Assembly: GCA_017469795.1 (NCBI GenBank)
Contig: JAFUFT010000051.1
Span: 1 to 64,000, forward strand
Source: Oscillospiraceae bacterium
GTDB taxonomy: Bacteria; Bacillota; Clostridia; Oscillospirales; Oscillospiraceae
DNA: 64,000 nucleotides
Direction: 5' to 3'
The translations under genes and the position numbers were made by a program. Positions 6,950 to 14,159 of the stretch are shown here, piece by piece; position 1 is the stretch's first letter; each line of letters opens with the position of its first letter. The notes below the pieces were generated by a model. That model saw only the letters and a program-made list of their open reading frames with translations, was not told where the DNA came from and searched no databases.

Positions 6950-8011
6950 TCAGGCACTCAGGTCACAAAAAGCGGAGCGGAAGCCAATGATGCCGTCGGC
7001 GCCGGACCGAGAGTTGTACAGGGCCCAGCGGAACACGCCCGCACCGGCGGCGTCGTACCAGTAGCCGCCAGCAAGCGGCATACGCTCTCCGGCCAAGGTC
7101 ATGTAGCGGTAGTCGCCGCCGTAGTCCCCGCCCGGCTCGTCCGGGTAGATGGTCATAGCCTTGATGATCTCCGGGACCGTCAGGCCGGAAGCCAGGCCAA
7201 TGGAGGTGAATCCCGTGCTTCTGCCGGCGCTGCCATCATCTGTGACGGTGCCGGTGGTCAGCGTCAGCTTGCTCGACAGATAGTCGAATTTCAGCGTACC
7301 GGCGGTGCCGGGGTCCACCAGGGTCCCATCCGCCAGGATCGCTTTCCAGAACGTGGAGTTGACGCCCATGCTGACTTCCGGGTCCATGCAATTGGCGTAG
7401 GGGATAAGCTGGATTTCGCCGTCCATCAGCCGGAGTCCGGCCAGCCACTCATAGATATTTCCGTTCATGTCGGCAATGCCGTCCGGAAGCCAATTGTGAT
7501 TCCATGTGGCCGGGCCGCTGCCTGTGGCCGTCCGCTGCACTCTGCCCTCAGTATCCAGCGCATTGCTCGGAATGCCCTTTTCGTGGGTATAGACGTGGTC
7601 TCTGCCGTAGTTGTTGTTGCCCCGCGGCATTGTCCCGTTCTTCCTGGACCAGAGCGCCACAGCCGCCCACAGCGCCGCAGGGGTCAGGCTCCACCCGGCC
7701 CCCTTGGTCCGGCAGGCCGTTACGGCAGAGTCAAAGTTAATGCTGGTTTTCGGGTCCTTGAGCGGCAGAGAATAGGCCCGGTTGTTCACAACGACATTCT
7801 GGAACTTGGAGAAGTACATTGCGTTCTTTTCCACGCCGTTCACAGAGAAGCCATAGTGGGTATTGTCGCTGGCCCCGGCAATCAGCTCAGAGTTCTTGAG
7901 CTTCGCAATGGGGACCATGATAGAGGGGAGTCCCACATCGTCCAGCAGTACCGTGTTCTTTCCGCCGGTCATGGCCTCAACGGCCAGCTTCATATCGTCA
8001 AAATTCGCCAT
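6950..8011 (-). CDS. DGR variable protein 1, tail-fibre-associated, C-type-lectin/FGE-like fold
   Basis: The 353-residue protein ends in the VR (residues about 309-347), with randomised positions at AAY-derived codons and the conserved GFRSA tail. The preceding part has FGE-sulfatase/C-type-lectin features: SLTPAALWAAVALW, TGSGPATWNHN and DMNGNIYEWLAGLRL. It is co-transcribed with small fibre-associated genes and tail genes. Known phage DGR targets of this fold are receptor-binding tips, so a role in switching host receptors is likely (inference). GGAGG precedes the start. Confidence 0.9.
   Translation of the reverse strand: MANFDDMKLAVEAMTGGKNTVLLDDVGLPSIMVPIAKLKNSELIAGASDNTHYGFSVNGVEKNAMYFSKFQNVVVNNRAYSLPLKDPKTSINFDSAVTACRTKGAGWSLTPAALWAAVALWSRKNGTMPRGNNNYGRDHVYTHEKGIPSNALDTEGRVQRTATGSGPATWNHNWLPDGIADMNGNIYEWLAGLRLMDGEIQLIPYANCMDPEVSMGVNSTFWKAILADGTLVDPGTAGTLKFDYLSSKLTLTTGTVTDDGSAGRSTGFTSIGLASGLTVPEIIKAMTIYPDEPGGDYGGDYRYMTLAGERMPLAGGYWYDAAGAGVFRWALYNSRSGADGIIGFRSAFCDLSA
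6970..7086 (-). repeat. DGR variable repeat 1 (VR1)
   Basis: It is 117 bp, ungapped against TR, with 16 differences, all at TR adenines (coding strand). The GC-only 3' end is unchanged and would serve as the initiation of mutagenic homing (IMH) region. Confidence 0.96.
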
Positions 8012-8012
8012 A

Positions 8013-8342
8013 TCAGGATGCCTCCATTTCCCAAAGAATCAGCTCGCACCGGTCGATGTCAAACGGTACGGGTTCCGCGTTTGTCTGCCCCTCCTCGTTT
8101 CCGGCGGTCTCGATGTATCGCCTGGCCGGAATGACGATCTCCGCCACATACCAGCGGCCGCCCCTGGTGCTTGTCACCAGGCCGCCGGTCTCGTCCTCCA
8201 CGATGTACAGCCGGACCAGCTCGTCCCGCTCCTTCTTGGAGAGCTTGATTGTCAGTTCCTCGTCGTTGAAAGAGATTACATTCCCGTCGATCTCATAGGA
8301 AACGAAATTCTTTCCGGTCTCCGGCTGGTGTTTGATAATCAT
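8013..8342 (-). CDS. Tail-fibre-region protein, unknown
   Basis: The 109-residue soluble protein has no recognised domain. Its sequence is mixed beta-type, with an acidic middle and DRCELILWEME at the C-terminus. Located between fibre genes and the DGR target, with GGAGG ahead of the start, it may be a fibre chaperone or connector; no motif proves this. Confidence 0.6.
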   Translation of the reverse strand: MIIKHQPETGKNFVSYEIDGNVISFNDEELTIKLSKKERDELVRLYIVEDETGGLVTSTRGGRWYVAEIVIPARRYIETAGNEEGQTNAEPVPFDIDRCELILWEMEAS

Positions 8343-8513
8343 TTAGTAATACCTCCGTTCCTTTCCCTGTCTGTTCAGGACCTCCCTGCTTCTCGCTGCG
8401 GCAACTTCCGCCGCCTCCCGCATGGCCGGGTCCTTGGGGTTGATGCCATAGGCTTTCATGACCTGGCGTTCATCCGCCTTTCTCTGTTCACTTTTAATGA
8501 TGATGTTCGCCAT
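8343..8513 (-). CDS. Small tail-region protein, unknown
   Basis: The 56-residue charged, Ala/Arg-rich helical protein starts at MANIIIKSEQ; an earlier Met overlaps the upstream gene and is rejected. It is one base short of the next gene. Function unknown. Confidence 0.55.
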   Translation of the reverse strand: MANIIIKSEQRKADERQVMKAYGINPKDPAMREAAEVAAARSREVLNRQGKERRYY

Positions 8514-8514
8514 T

Positions 8515-9006
8515 TTAGATGCCTCCCCGCACATAGCAGTTGATCGTGACGGACGTTGCCCCGCCCGTGTAGGCCAGCTTAAAGCCGTTCAGGAGCTTGT
8601 CCGAAATCTCCAGATCGCCCACGCCGCCGCCCGTGTAGCTGACCACTTCCGTTTCCACGGTATAATCCGCAGTGTTCCGGCTCCTCGAAAGCTGCACGGC
8701 TTTCTTGCTGTCATTGAACGGATAGGCCAGTGTGCTTTTCAGCGTCACGGTCAGCTTTTCAGCCTCCAGGCCGTTGATCCCATCCTGCGTCTGCCGGTAC
8801 ATCTGGGCCGCTGCCGCCGCCATCTGGGCCGCCTCGAATGTGCCGAAGTCCATGTTACCCAGATTCGTTGCGTTCTGCGGCGTTCCCGGCTCTTTTACGG
8901 TTCCCGGCGCTTTGTCGAGCTGCACAAAGCCGTTTCCAAGATCGGTCTCCTCGTACCGTTTGGGATACTCTACGGCCCGGTCTTTCCAGAAAATCGGTTC
9001 TCTCAT
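8515..9006 (-). CDS. Tail fibre-like protein
   Basis: The 163-residue protein lies after gpI. It has a Pro/Lys N-terminus (FWKDRAVEYPKRY), an Ala/Gln-rich helical stretch (about 58-75) suited to trimeric coiled coil, and a Gly/Thr-rich beta C-terminus. Position and composition suggest a short fibre or fibre-attachment subunit; no family was recognised with certainty. Confidence 0.55.
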   Translation of the reverse strand: MREPIFWKDRAVEYPKRYEETDLGNGFVQLDKAPGTVKEPGTPQNATNLGNMDFGTFEAAQMAAAAAQMYRQTQDGINGLEAEKLTVTLKSTLAYPFNDSKKAVQLSRSRNTADYTVETEVVSYTGGGVGDLEISDKLLNGFKLAYTGGATSVTINCYVRGGI

Positions 9007-9008
9007 GC

Positions 9009-9323
9009 TTACACCTCCGTTTCTGTGATGGAAATTTGAACAACGTACAGAAAACCTTCCTCTACGCTCTCCAGCTTCAGATTCTCGGTTTTGCGGAGCC
9101 AGAGATTTTGGTCTGTATCGTAGAGTTGAATTTCCGTAACGGTGCCGCTGGCGCTGCTTCCGGTTTCGATCTTAAAGGTGACTTCCACCTTTCCGTTGTT
9201 TACGGTGATATCCTCGATCCCGGCCTTGTAGGTTGCGTTCCCGATTTTGTACATTGCGTATGCAATCGTCCGCTTCGTGTAATTGCAGTAGCCCAGAATG
9301 GCAGATGATGTGATCGCACTCAC
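9009..9323 (-). CDS. Tail-fibre-region protein, unknown
   Basis: The 104-residue protein has a GTG start with a strong GAAGGGAGGG. It is beta-rich (VEVTFKIETGSSASGTVTEIQLYD), typical of a small jelly-roll-like baseplate or fibre component. It directly follows gpI. Function inferred from position only. Confidence 0.5.
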   Translation of the reverse strand: MSAITSSAILGYCNYTKRTIAYAMYKIGNATYKAGIEDITVNNGKVEVTFKIETGSSASGTVTEIQLYDTDQNLWLRKTENLKLESVEEGFLYVVQISITETEV

Positions 9324-9340
9324 GGTTTACCCTCCCTTCT

Positions 9341-10246
9341 TCATGGCATATCATCTCCGCACATGGCGTAGCTGATGTTGTATGCATTCCCTGTCACCGT
9401 TGATAAAACTCCGTCACTTGCGGTCTTTAGCCCCGTGGAGATTCCCGGTTCTGTTCCTGCCGCCAGATCTTCGCTGGTCATGGGATGCTGCGTTTTATAT
9501 GCGGATGCTTCCCACTCCGCCGTCAGGCTCTCTCCGACAATCCGGAGGCCGGTGCTGACACCTGGCTCTGTTCCCGCTATCAGGTTGCCGCTGGTCATCT
9601 GGGTTTCCGTTCCGTAAACCTTTCCGCTCCACCGTGCATCGACAGTCCCCCGGTGGATTCCCAGGCCGGTGCTGATGTCCGGTTGCGTCCCGCACATTTC
9701 ATAATCCAGCCGGTAAACTCTTGATGATACGGATATCCCGATCCCTACCCGCTTCATGTAGGCGATATAGTCCGGCCACGCCCTGGCCGGTTTGTATGTT
9801 TCGATGGCCTCCACGATCTGGCGGTGGTTCAGCTGCTCCCGCATGGGTGTTGTGTCGATCAGCGCCCGGAATCGGTATGGTTCCCCGCCGTAGTCAAACC
9901 ACTCATAGACTTCTGCATTTTCGTAGATGTCCTTTAGCGCACGTTTCACAGCCCCCGTGGTCCCCAGTGTTTTGTATACCCGGAAAGCGCTCTTGATGAT
10001 GTTTCGCTTTGTCTCCGGCGTATAGTCTCCGCTGTACCACTTGATATCCAGGTCATACGCCAGAATATCGAGGATGGATTCAGGCAGGCGGTCGATCTCC
10101 ATCCATACCCGGACGTTCCATATCTCCGCCGCTATTTTCCGCTTCTGCTCTGCGATTGCTTTTGCCGTCGCATATACGCGCTTGTCGCTTTGGAGCGGCT
10201 CCGGAAGGAGCGATTCCCAGTCCATGTCATAGATGGTTTTACGCAT
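9341..10246 (-). CDS. P2 gpI-like baseplate/tail protein with C-terminal repeats
   Basis: Residues 1-170 match the gpI tail-protein family (LPESILDILAYDLDIKWY, GTTGAVKRAL), which joins gpJ to the fibre. Residues 175-300 are unusual: about 40-residue repeats containing GTxPxxSTGL occur three times, each followed by a Trp or Val-rich strand. This suggests an appended beta-repeat that may carry the fibre proteins. Its start overlaps gpJ by 8 nt. Confidence 0.85.
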   Translation of the reverse strand: MRKTIYDMDWESLLPEPLQSDKRVYATAKAIAEQKRKIAAEIWNVRVWMEIDRLPESILDILAYDLDIKWYSGDYTPETKRNIIKSAFRVYKTLGTTGAVKRALKDIYENAEVYEWFDYGGEPYRFRALIDTTPMREQLNHRQIVEAIETYKPARAWPDYIAYMKRVGIGISVSSRVYRLDYEMCGTQPDISTGLGIHRGTVDARWSGKVYGTETQMTSGNLIAGTEPGVSTGLRIVGESLTAEWEASAYKTQHPMTSEDLAAGTEPGISTGLKTASDGVLSTVTGNAYNISYAMCGDDMP

Positions 10247-11372
10247 CCTCGTCCCCTCCGAATGTCAGGTTGATGTTTTTCGCCATTGCTACCTGATATG
10301 TCGAAATCACTGTGTACTCTGGCTGTGTCACTGTCAGGCGTTTGATCCCCGCTCCCATGAGCTTTGCGGCCAATACATCCGGATTTATGTCTCGCCCTAT
10401 CTCCGTGGTCTGCCATTCCAAGAACTCCGTGCAGGCCGTCTCCAGCCCCGCTTCCATCTGCTCCCTGCTGATTGTGGTTCCTTTCTCCCGATACCACGTT
10501 ACGTTGATATCGAACGGCACAGCTTCCGGGGCCTTTACAGAAACCTTATCCGTCAGTGGTCGCACATCATCTCCAGACAGCGCTTCTTCCACCATTTCGA
10601 TCATCTCTATATCCGGTAGACTGCCGTCGGTTTTTAGAATATATACGTCCACGCATCCCGGCTCCGGGCTGTTGACCCGGACGCTCCCCACGCTGCTGTT
10701 TGCGCTTTTGGCATGATATATGTATCCTTGGCCCGGTCCTGCGGTGGAATAGGCGCTCATGCTCTCTCGCATCCGCTCATAAAACGCCTCGTCCTCTTCT
10801 TCCGCTGCGCCGCCCTCGCTGACGGTCAGATTTTCCACGCTGTCAAGTCCCGGAACGTTGTCCGGGTCCATGCAGATGTTGATGGTCCCCACGTCGAATC
10901 CGTTTCCGATGGTTCCCGTCTGGGTGCAGGTCGCGCTTACGTCCACATAGGTTTCTCCCGCCGGGATGTATACGGTTTCGTCTGTGGCAAAAATAACGGT
11001 CCCGTCTTTGCTGCACAGCGTTTCCACTGGCACGGCCACGTCCTGTCTGGCGGCTTGGCTCAGTGTAAACCGTAGCGTTGTTGTGGCTGCCGATGCCGGA
11101 AGCCGCTCCAGCCCCCAGTAGAAAATCTCTGCCATGGAATCCATATATTCCCCGAACGTATATCTCGGAAGGTTCAGTTTCGCGCTCTCGTTGATCGCCG
11201 CATAAAGCTGTGCGTCGATACTGGCCTCCCACGCAAGCAATACGCGGAATGGGTCTGCTTTACCCAGCGTTCGCCCCATGGTGGTTTCCCAGCTCTGAAC
11301 CATTTCCGCCAGAATCTCGTCCGCCGTCTTGCTGACAAACTCAACATTTGGGAAAAATCTTGTATCAGCCAT
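10239..11372 (-). CDS. Baseplate assembly protein J
   Basis: The 377-residue protein is of usual size for the P2 gpJ / Mu gp47 family. It has the central VSEGGAAEEEDEAFYERMRESM segment, followed by GYIYHAKSA and a C-terminal domain ending in a Gly/Asp tail. It forms baseplate wedges with gpW and gpI, which flank it. Confidence 0.92.
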   Translation of the reverse strand: MADTRFFPNVEFVSKTADEILAEMVQSWETTMGRTLGKADPFRVLLAWEASIDAQLYAAINESAKLNLPRYTFGEYMDSMAEIFYWGLERLPASAATTTLRFTLSQAARQDVAVPVETLCSKDGTVIFATDETVYIPAGETYVDVSATCTQTGTIGNGFDVGTINICMDPDNVPGLDSVENLTVSEGGAAEEEDEAFYERMRESMSAYSTAGPGQGYIYHAKSANSSVGSVRVNSPEPGCVDVYILKTDGSLPDIEMIEMVEEALSGDDVRPLTDKVSVKAPEAVPFDINVTWYREKGTTISREQMEAGLETACTEFLEWQTTEIGRDINPDVLAAKLMGAGIKRLTVTQPEYTVISTYQVAMAKNINLTFGGDEDA

Positions 11373-11682
11373 CTTCGATTTTCACCTCCATGATTGCCGT
11401 TGTGGTTCCGCCTGTTGCGCTCCCCTCAAAGTCAACCGTTTGAAGCGCCGCCCTCGGCTCTTGGTCCTGAACCGCCACGAATACGTCCCGCGTCATGATC
11501 GCTCGCCCCTGCTGCTCCGGCATACCGAAAGATTTTGTATTGAGGCCAACATCTCTGCACATCGGCCCGCTCTCAAGCGGCATGGTTACAATCAGCCCGA
11601 TATTCTGCATGATTTCTTCCATTGCGTTTCTCGGTAGAATCTGGATTTGCTCCATTTTCTCCATGCTGACAACTCGCTTCAT
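11365..11682 (-). CDS. Baseplate protein W (gp25-like)
   Basis: The 105-residue protein corresponds to the gpW/T4 gp25 wedge family, with RNAMEEIMQNIGLIVTMPLESG and DVFVAVQDQEPRA. It sits in the U-W-J-I order expected for a contractile tail and overlaps the gpJ start by 8 nt. Confidence 0.82.
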   Translation of the reverse strand: MKRVVSMEKMEQIQILPRNAMEEIMQNIGLIVTMPLESGPMCRDVGLNTKSFGMPEQQGRAIMTRDVFVAVQDQEPRAALQTVDFEGSATGGTTTAIMEVKIEDG

Positions 11683-11691
11683 GGTGCCTCC

Positions 11692-12084
11692 TTATAGCGT
11701 ATACCCCTTTAGGTTCAATCCGACCGTCACGGACGATACGCCAATCTGGTCCGTCACTTGGAATTTTCTCGTTGTGCTGATGATGACCCATCTGTACTTT
11801 CCGTATCCTTTGTTTCCGATTGTCAGCGGCAGGAGCGTCCCGTTTCTCTCATAGTTAAACAGCGTTACAATCTGCTTCATCGGGTCCACGCCCAGCGTCC
11901 TTGACAGGTAGATATCGAATGACATTTGATCGGCTTCCATCCCCACATATTCCAGTGCTGGGTCTTTCAGATGCCGGGCGTGCTCTTCCCATTTTGCGCC
12001 GCTGTCCCATTGGATATTGTCTATGGTCAGGATTGTATCCTTGCTGACTTGGAATACCACGTCGCCCAGACTTCCAATAACCAC
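11692..12084 (-). CDS. Tail protein U-like
   Basis: The 130-residue protein resembles P2 gpU family proteins: N-terminal VIGSLGDVVFQVS, central GVDPMKQI and a C-terminal VSSVTVGLNLKGY. It probably acts in tail completion or the baseplate hub. A GTG start follows TAAGGAGGG. Confidence 0.8.
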   Translation of the reverse strand: MVIGSLGDVVFQVSKDTILTIDNIQWDSGAKWEEHARHLKDPALEYVGMEADQMSFDIYLSRTLGVDPMKQIVTLFNYERNGTLLPLTIGNKGYGKYRWVIISTTRKFQVTDQIGVSSVTVGLNLKGYTL

Positions 12085-12097
12085 GTTGTTTCCCTCC

Positions 12098-12349
12098 TTA
12101 GATCGCGCCTAGGACGAATCCCTGGCCCGCTCCGTCCTGAATCATCAGGCATACCACCTCGTCCCCATACGTTGGCGTCCATGCGCTGATTCCGTGGCTG
12201 TGATATGGGTCTCCTCCGTATCCTGTGTAAGTTGCCCCATTTTTCAGGATCGTCAGTTCTGCCAGCGCTGTTCTGCTGCCCCGTAGACGTACCTTGCAGC
12301 GCCGCCCATTGACGCTTTCCACTGTTCCGATTTTCACGATTCCTTCCAT
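12098..12349 (-). CDS. Baseplate spike/assembly protein V-like (short)
   Basis: The 83-residue protein has an OB-fold-like pattern (IGTVESVNGRRCKVRL, PTYGDEVVCLMIQDG, GFVLGAI) typical of the N-terminal domain of gpV/gp45 spikes. It lacks the usual long spike part, so it may be a hub OB protein with a separate tip. Its start overlaps the gpD stop. Confidence 0.7.
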   Translation of the reverse strand: MEGIVKIGTVESVNGRRCKVRLRGSRTALAELTILKNGATYTGYGGDPYHSHGISAWTPTYGDEVVCLMIQDGAGQGFVLGAI

Positions 12350-13941
12350 CAGTACCCGTCCACCACCTTAGAGATTTCAATTTCCGTCGTGTATGGCGGA
12401 ATTTTGTGTGTACTTTTGTCCACGGAATATTTCCCGTCGAAGTCGCCGAATCCCTTGAGTTGGATATTTACTCCCGCCACCATGCGCGGGTCTCCCTGCA
12501 TTTTGAACTTCCCCGTGATTTCGCCTTTGTTGGCCGCCCGAAGTCTGCGTTTCGCAAGCTCCATGGCCTCCTGATTACTCCCCACCTGTTCCGTGACTTC
12601 CAGTACCTCTCCTTCTGAATACGCCGTAGGCGGCGTGAATGTCGCTTCGTAGGAGTGTCCCTGGTCATCCTCATAGCTTACATGGCAGCTTGAATATGCC
12701 GCCATGGCAAGTGTGGATTCCAATGAAACAGTCTCGTAGGACCCGTCTCCCATGGTGATGGTCCGTATAGCCGCTTTTCCGTCAAAATCTTTGGAGTCGA
12801 AAATCACCAGGATTCCATCCGTCACTTTCAGTTTTATTCCGGCTGCTTTGCACCGCTGGTCCAGAAACTCGATATCCGAAACATTGGATTGCAGTACATA
12901 GCTATATGTCGGATTGAATGAGCTGGAATAGAGCAGATTGTACCCGCCCGCCGATGCAATGGAGGCCGCAATCTGTTTTAGGCTCGTTTGGCTCCAGCTC
13001 CTTGTTTTCTTCACCTTTCGGATTGCGGATTCATAGCTGAGGCTGGTTGCGCTCATTTCCAGCTTTTTGGGTGGGGCCGTGAACCTTACGCTGTCCAGTT
13101 CAAATTTTCCGCAGTCAAGCACTCTGTCCGTCCCGTTTCCGTCTACATTCTGGGCGGTAATCACAGCATTGATCTTCGTGTATTTTGCGTTTGGCGTTTT
13201 CCTGCCGTCATTCGTGGCCGCCGGTGCCGGTTGGTTCTTTTTGGTGACACAGCTTTCCGCATACCACCCCAAAGAGTCAACGTGTATCGGATAGGGGATT
13301 CCGCTTTTCAGGTTCAGGTAGGTGATCTTCCCCACATGGTTGTTTACCTGATACCCGATTCGCGCATTTTGGCCGTATGAGTTTGACCGGGCCCGCCCTG
13401 TCACAATGACTTCTTCTCCAATGCTCCATGATTGGCCGGTGGAAGCGGATTTCTGCCCCGCTGACGCCGTGCTCCCGCTTGTCAGCTTTAGGTAAGATGC
13501 GCAGCAGTACGCCACCTGTCCGCTGTATCGGATTTCCGCCCACCCATTCACGATCTCATACACATCAACAGCGGTCCCGTAACTCAGTGCGCCCAGTTTC
13601 CCGTAGCCCGTCCCGCGTCCTTTTCGGACATTCAGGCCGATTTTCGGCGTAACTGTGTATTTTGTTGTCTTAGGTGCAGCGGTGGCGGCGGAGCTTGATC
13701 CGTAGACGCCCCGCGCAATGTCGGCGTTCGCTTGGTCCCGCTGTTCCATCTCCTTTTTCAGCCAGTCCTTTACCCACTTTGCATCCCGGTCATGGATGAT
13801 GATAGACAGATCATCCGTTTCCCCTTCGCTTGCGTCAGTGTAGGTCAGGCTGATGAGGTTTGCGTTGATATCGCTTGTGATGTCAACGTTGTTAAACTTC
13901 ACATTTAGCGCCGTCCGCCGCCCAAGGTCCTTTTGGCTCAT
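12349..13941 (-). CDS. Tail hub protein gpD (late control D) with SH3 insertions
   Basis: The 530-residue protein is longer than the usual 330-390 of P2 gpD. The N-terminus (1-90) and C-terminus (about 270-530) match gpD hub folds (TDDLSIIIHDRDAKW; IASAGGYNLLYSSSFNPTYSY; RMVAGVNIQLKGFGDFDG). Between them lies a bacterial SH3 domain (about 95-155, GLNVRKGRGTGYGKLG) and a second SH3-like segment (about 170-235). SH3b modules bind peptidoglycan, so the hub may contact the wall. GGAGG precedes the start. Confidence 0.88.
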   Translation of the reverse strand: MSQKDLGRRTALNVKFNNVDITSDINANLISLTYTDASEGETDDLSIIIHDRDAKWVKDWLKKEMEQRDQANADIARGVYGSSSAATAAPKTTKYTVTPKIGLNVRKGRGTGYGKLGALSYGTAVDVYEIVNGWAEIRYSGQVAYCCASYLKLTSGSTASAGQKSASTGQSWSIGEEVIVTGRARSNSYGQNARIGYQVNNHVGKITYLNLKSGIPYPIHVDSLGWYAESCVTKKNQPAPAATNDGRKTPNAKYTKINAVITAQNVDGNGTDRVLDCGKFELDSVRFTAPPKKLEMSATSLSYESAIRKVKKTRSWSQTSLKQIAASIASAGGYNLLYSSSFNPTYSYVLQSNVSDIEFLDQRCKAAGIKLKVTDGILVIFDSKDFDGKAAIRTITMGDGSYETVSLESTLAMAAYSSCHVSYEDDQGHSYEATFTPPTAYSEGEVLEVTEQVGSNQEAMELAKRRLRAANKGEITGKFKMQGDPRMVAGVNIQLKGFGDFDGKYSVDKSTHKIPPYTTEIEISKVVDGY

Positions 13942-13946
13942 TCACG

Positions 13947-14159
13947 TCACCTCCATGGCGGGTTTGTGCTGGCCTCGGCGGTTTCTGCTACTTCCTCTTC
14001 ATCCGGGAGCGCCAAGGAAATACCTGCGTCGAATACCGCCACGTCCATATATGCCCGGTTCGCCCGGATCAGGTTCCCCATGAGATTGCTGTTCCCCAAC
14101 CGGAACCAGGCAATGGACTCAAACGTATCTCCCTGTTTTGTGGTGTATCTCTCAGGCAT
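13947..14159 (-). CDS. Tail protein X (LysM-like)
   Basis: The 70-residue protein is a LysM-type tail protein X: YTTKQGDTFESIAWFRLGN followed by LIRANRAYMDVAVFDAGI. P2 gpX is a baseplate/tail assembly protein. It lies between gpD and the tape measure; the start at 14159 gives the family N-terminus. Confidence 0.88.
   Translation of the reverse strand: MPERYTTKQGDTFESIAWFRLGNSNLMGNLIRANRAYMDVAVFDAGISLALPDEEEVAETAEASTNPPWR

Noticed and set aside
6620-8134. 504-codon plus-strand frame
   Set aside because: Antisense shadow of avd and variable protein 1.
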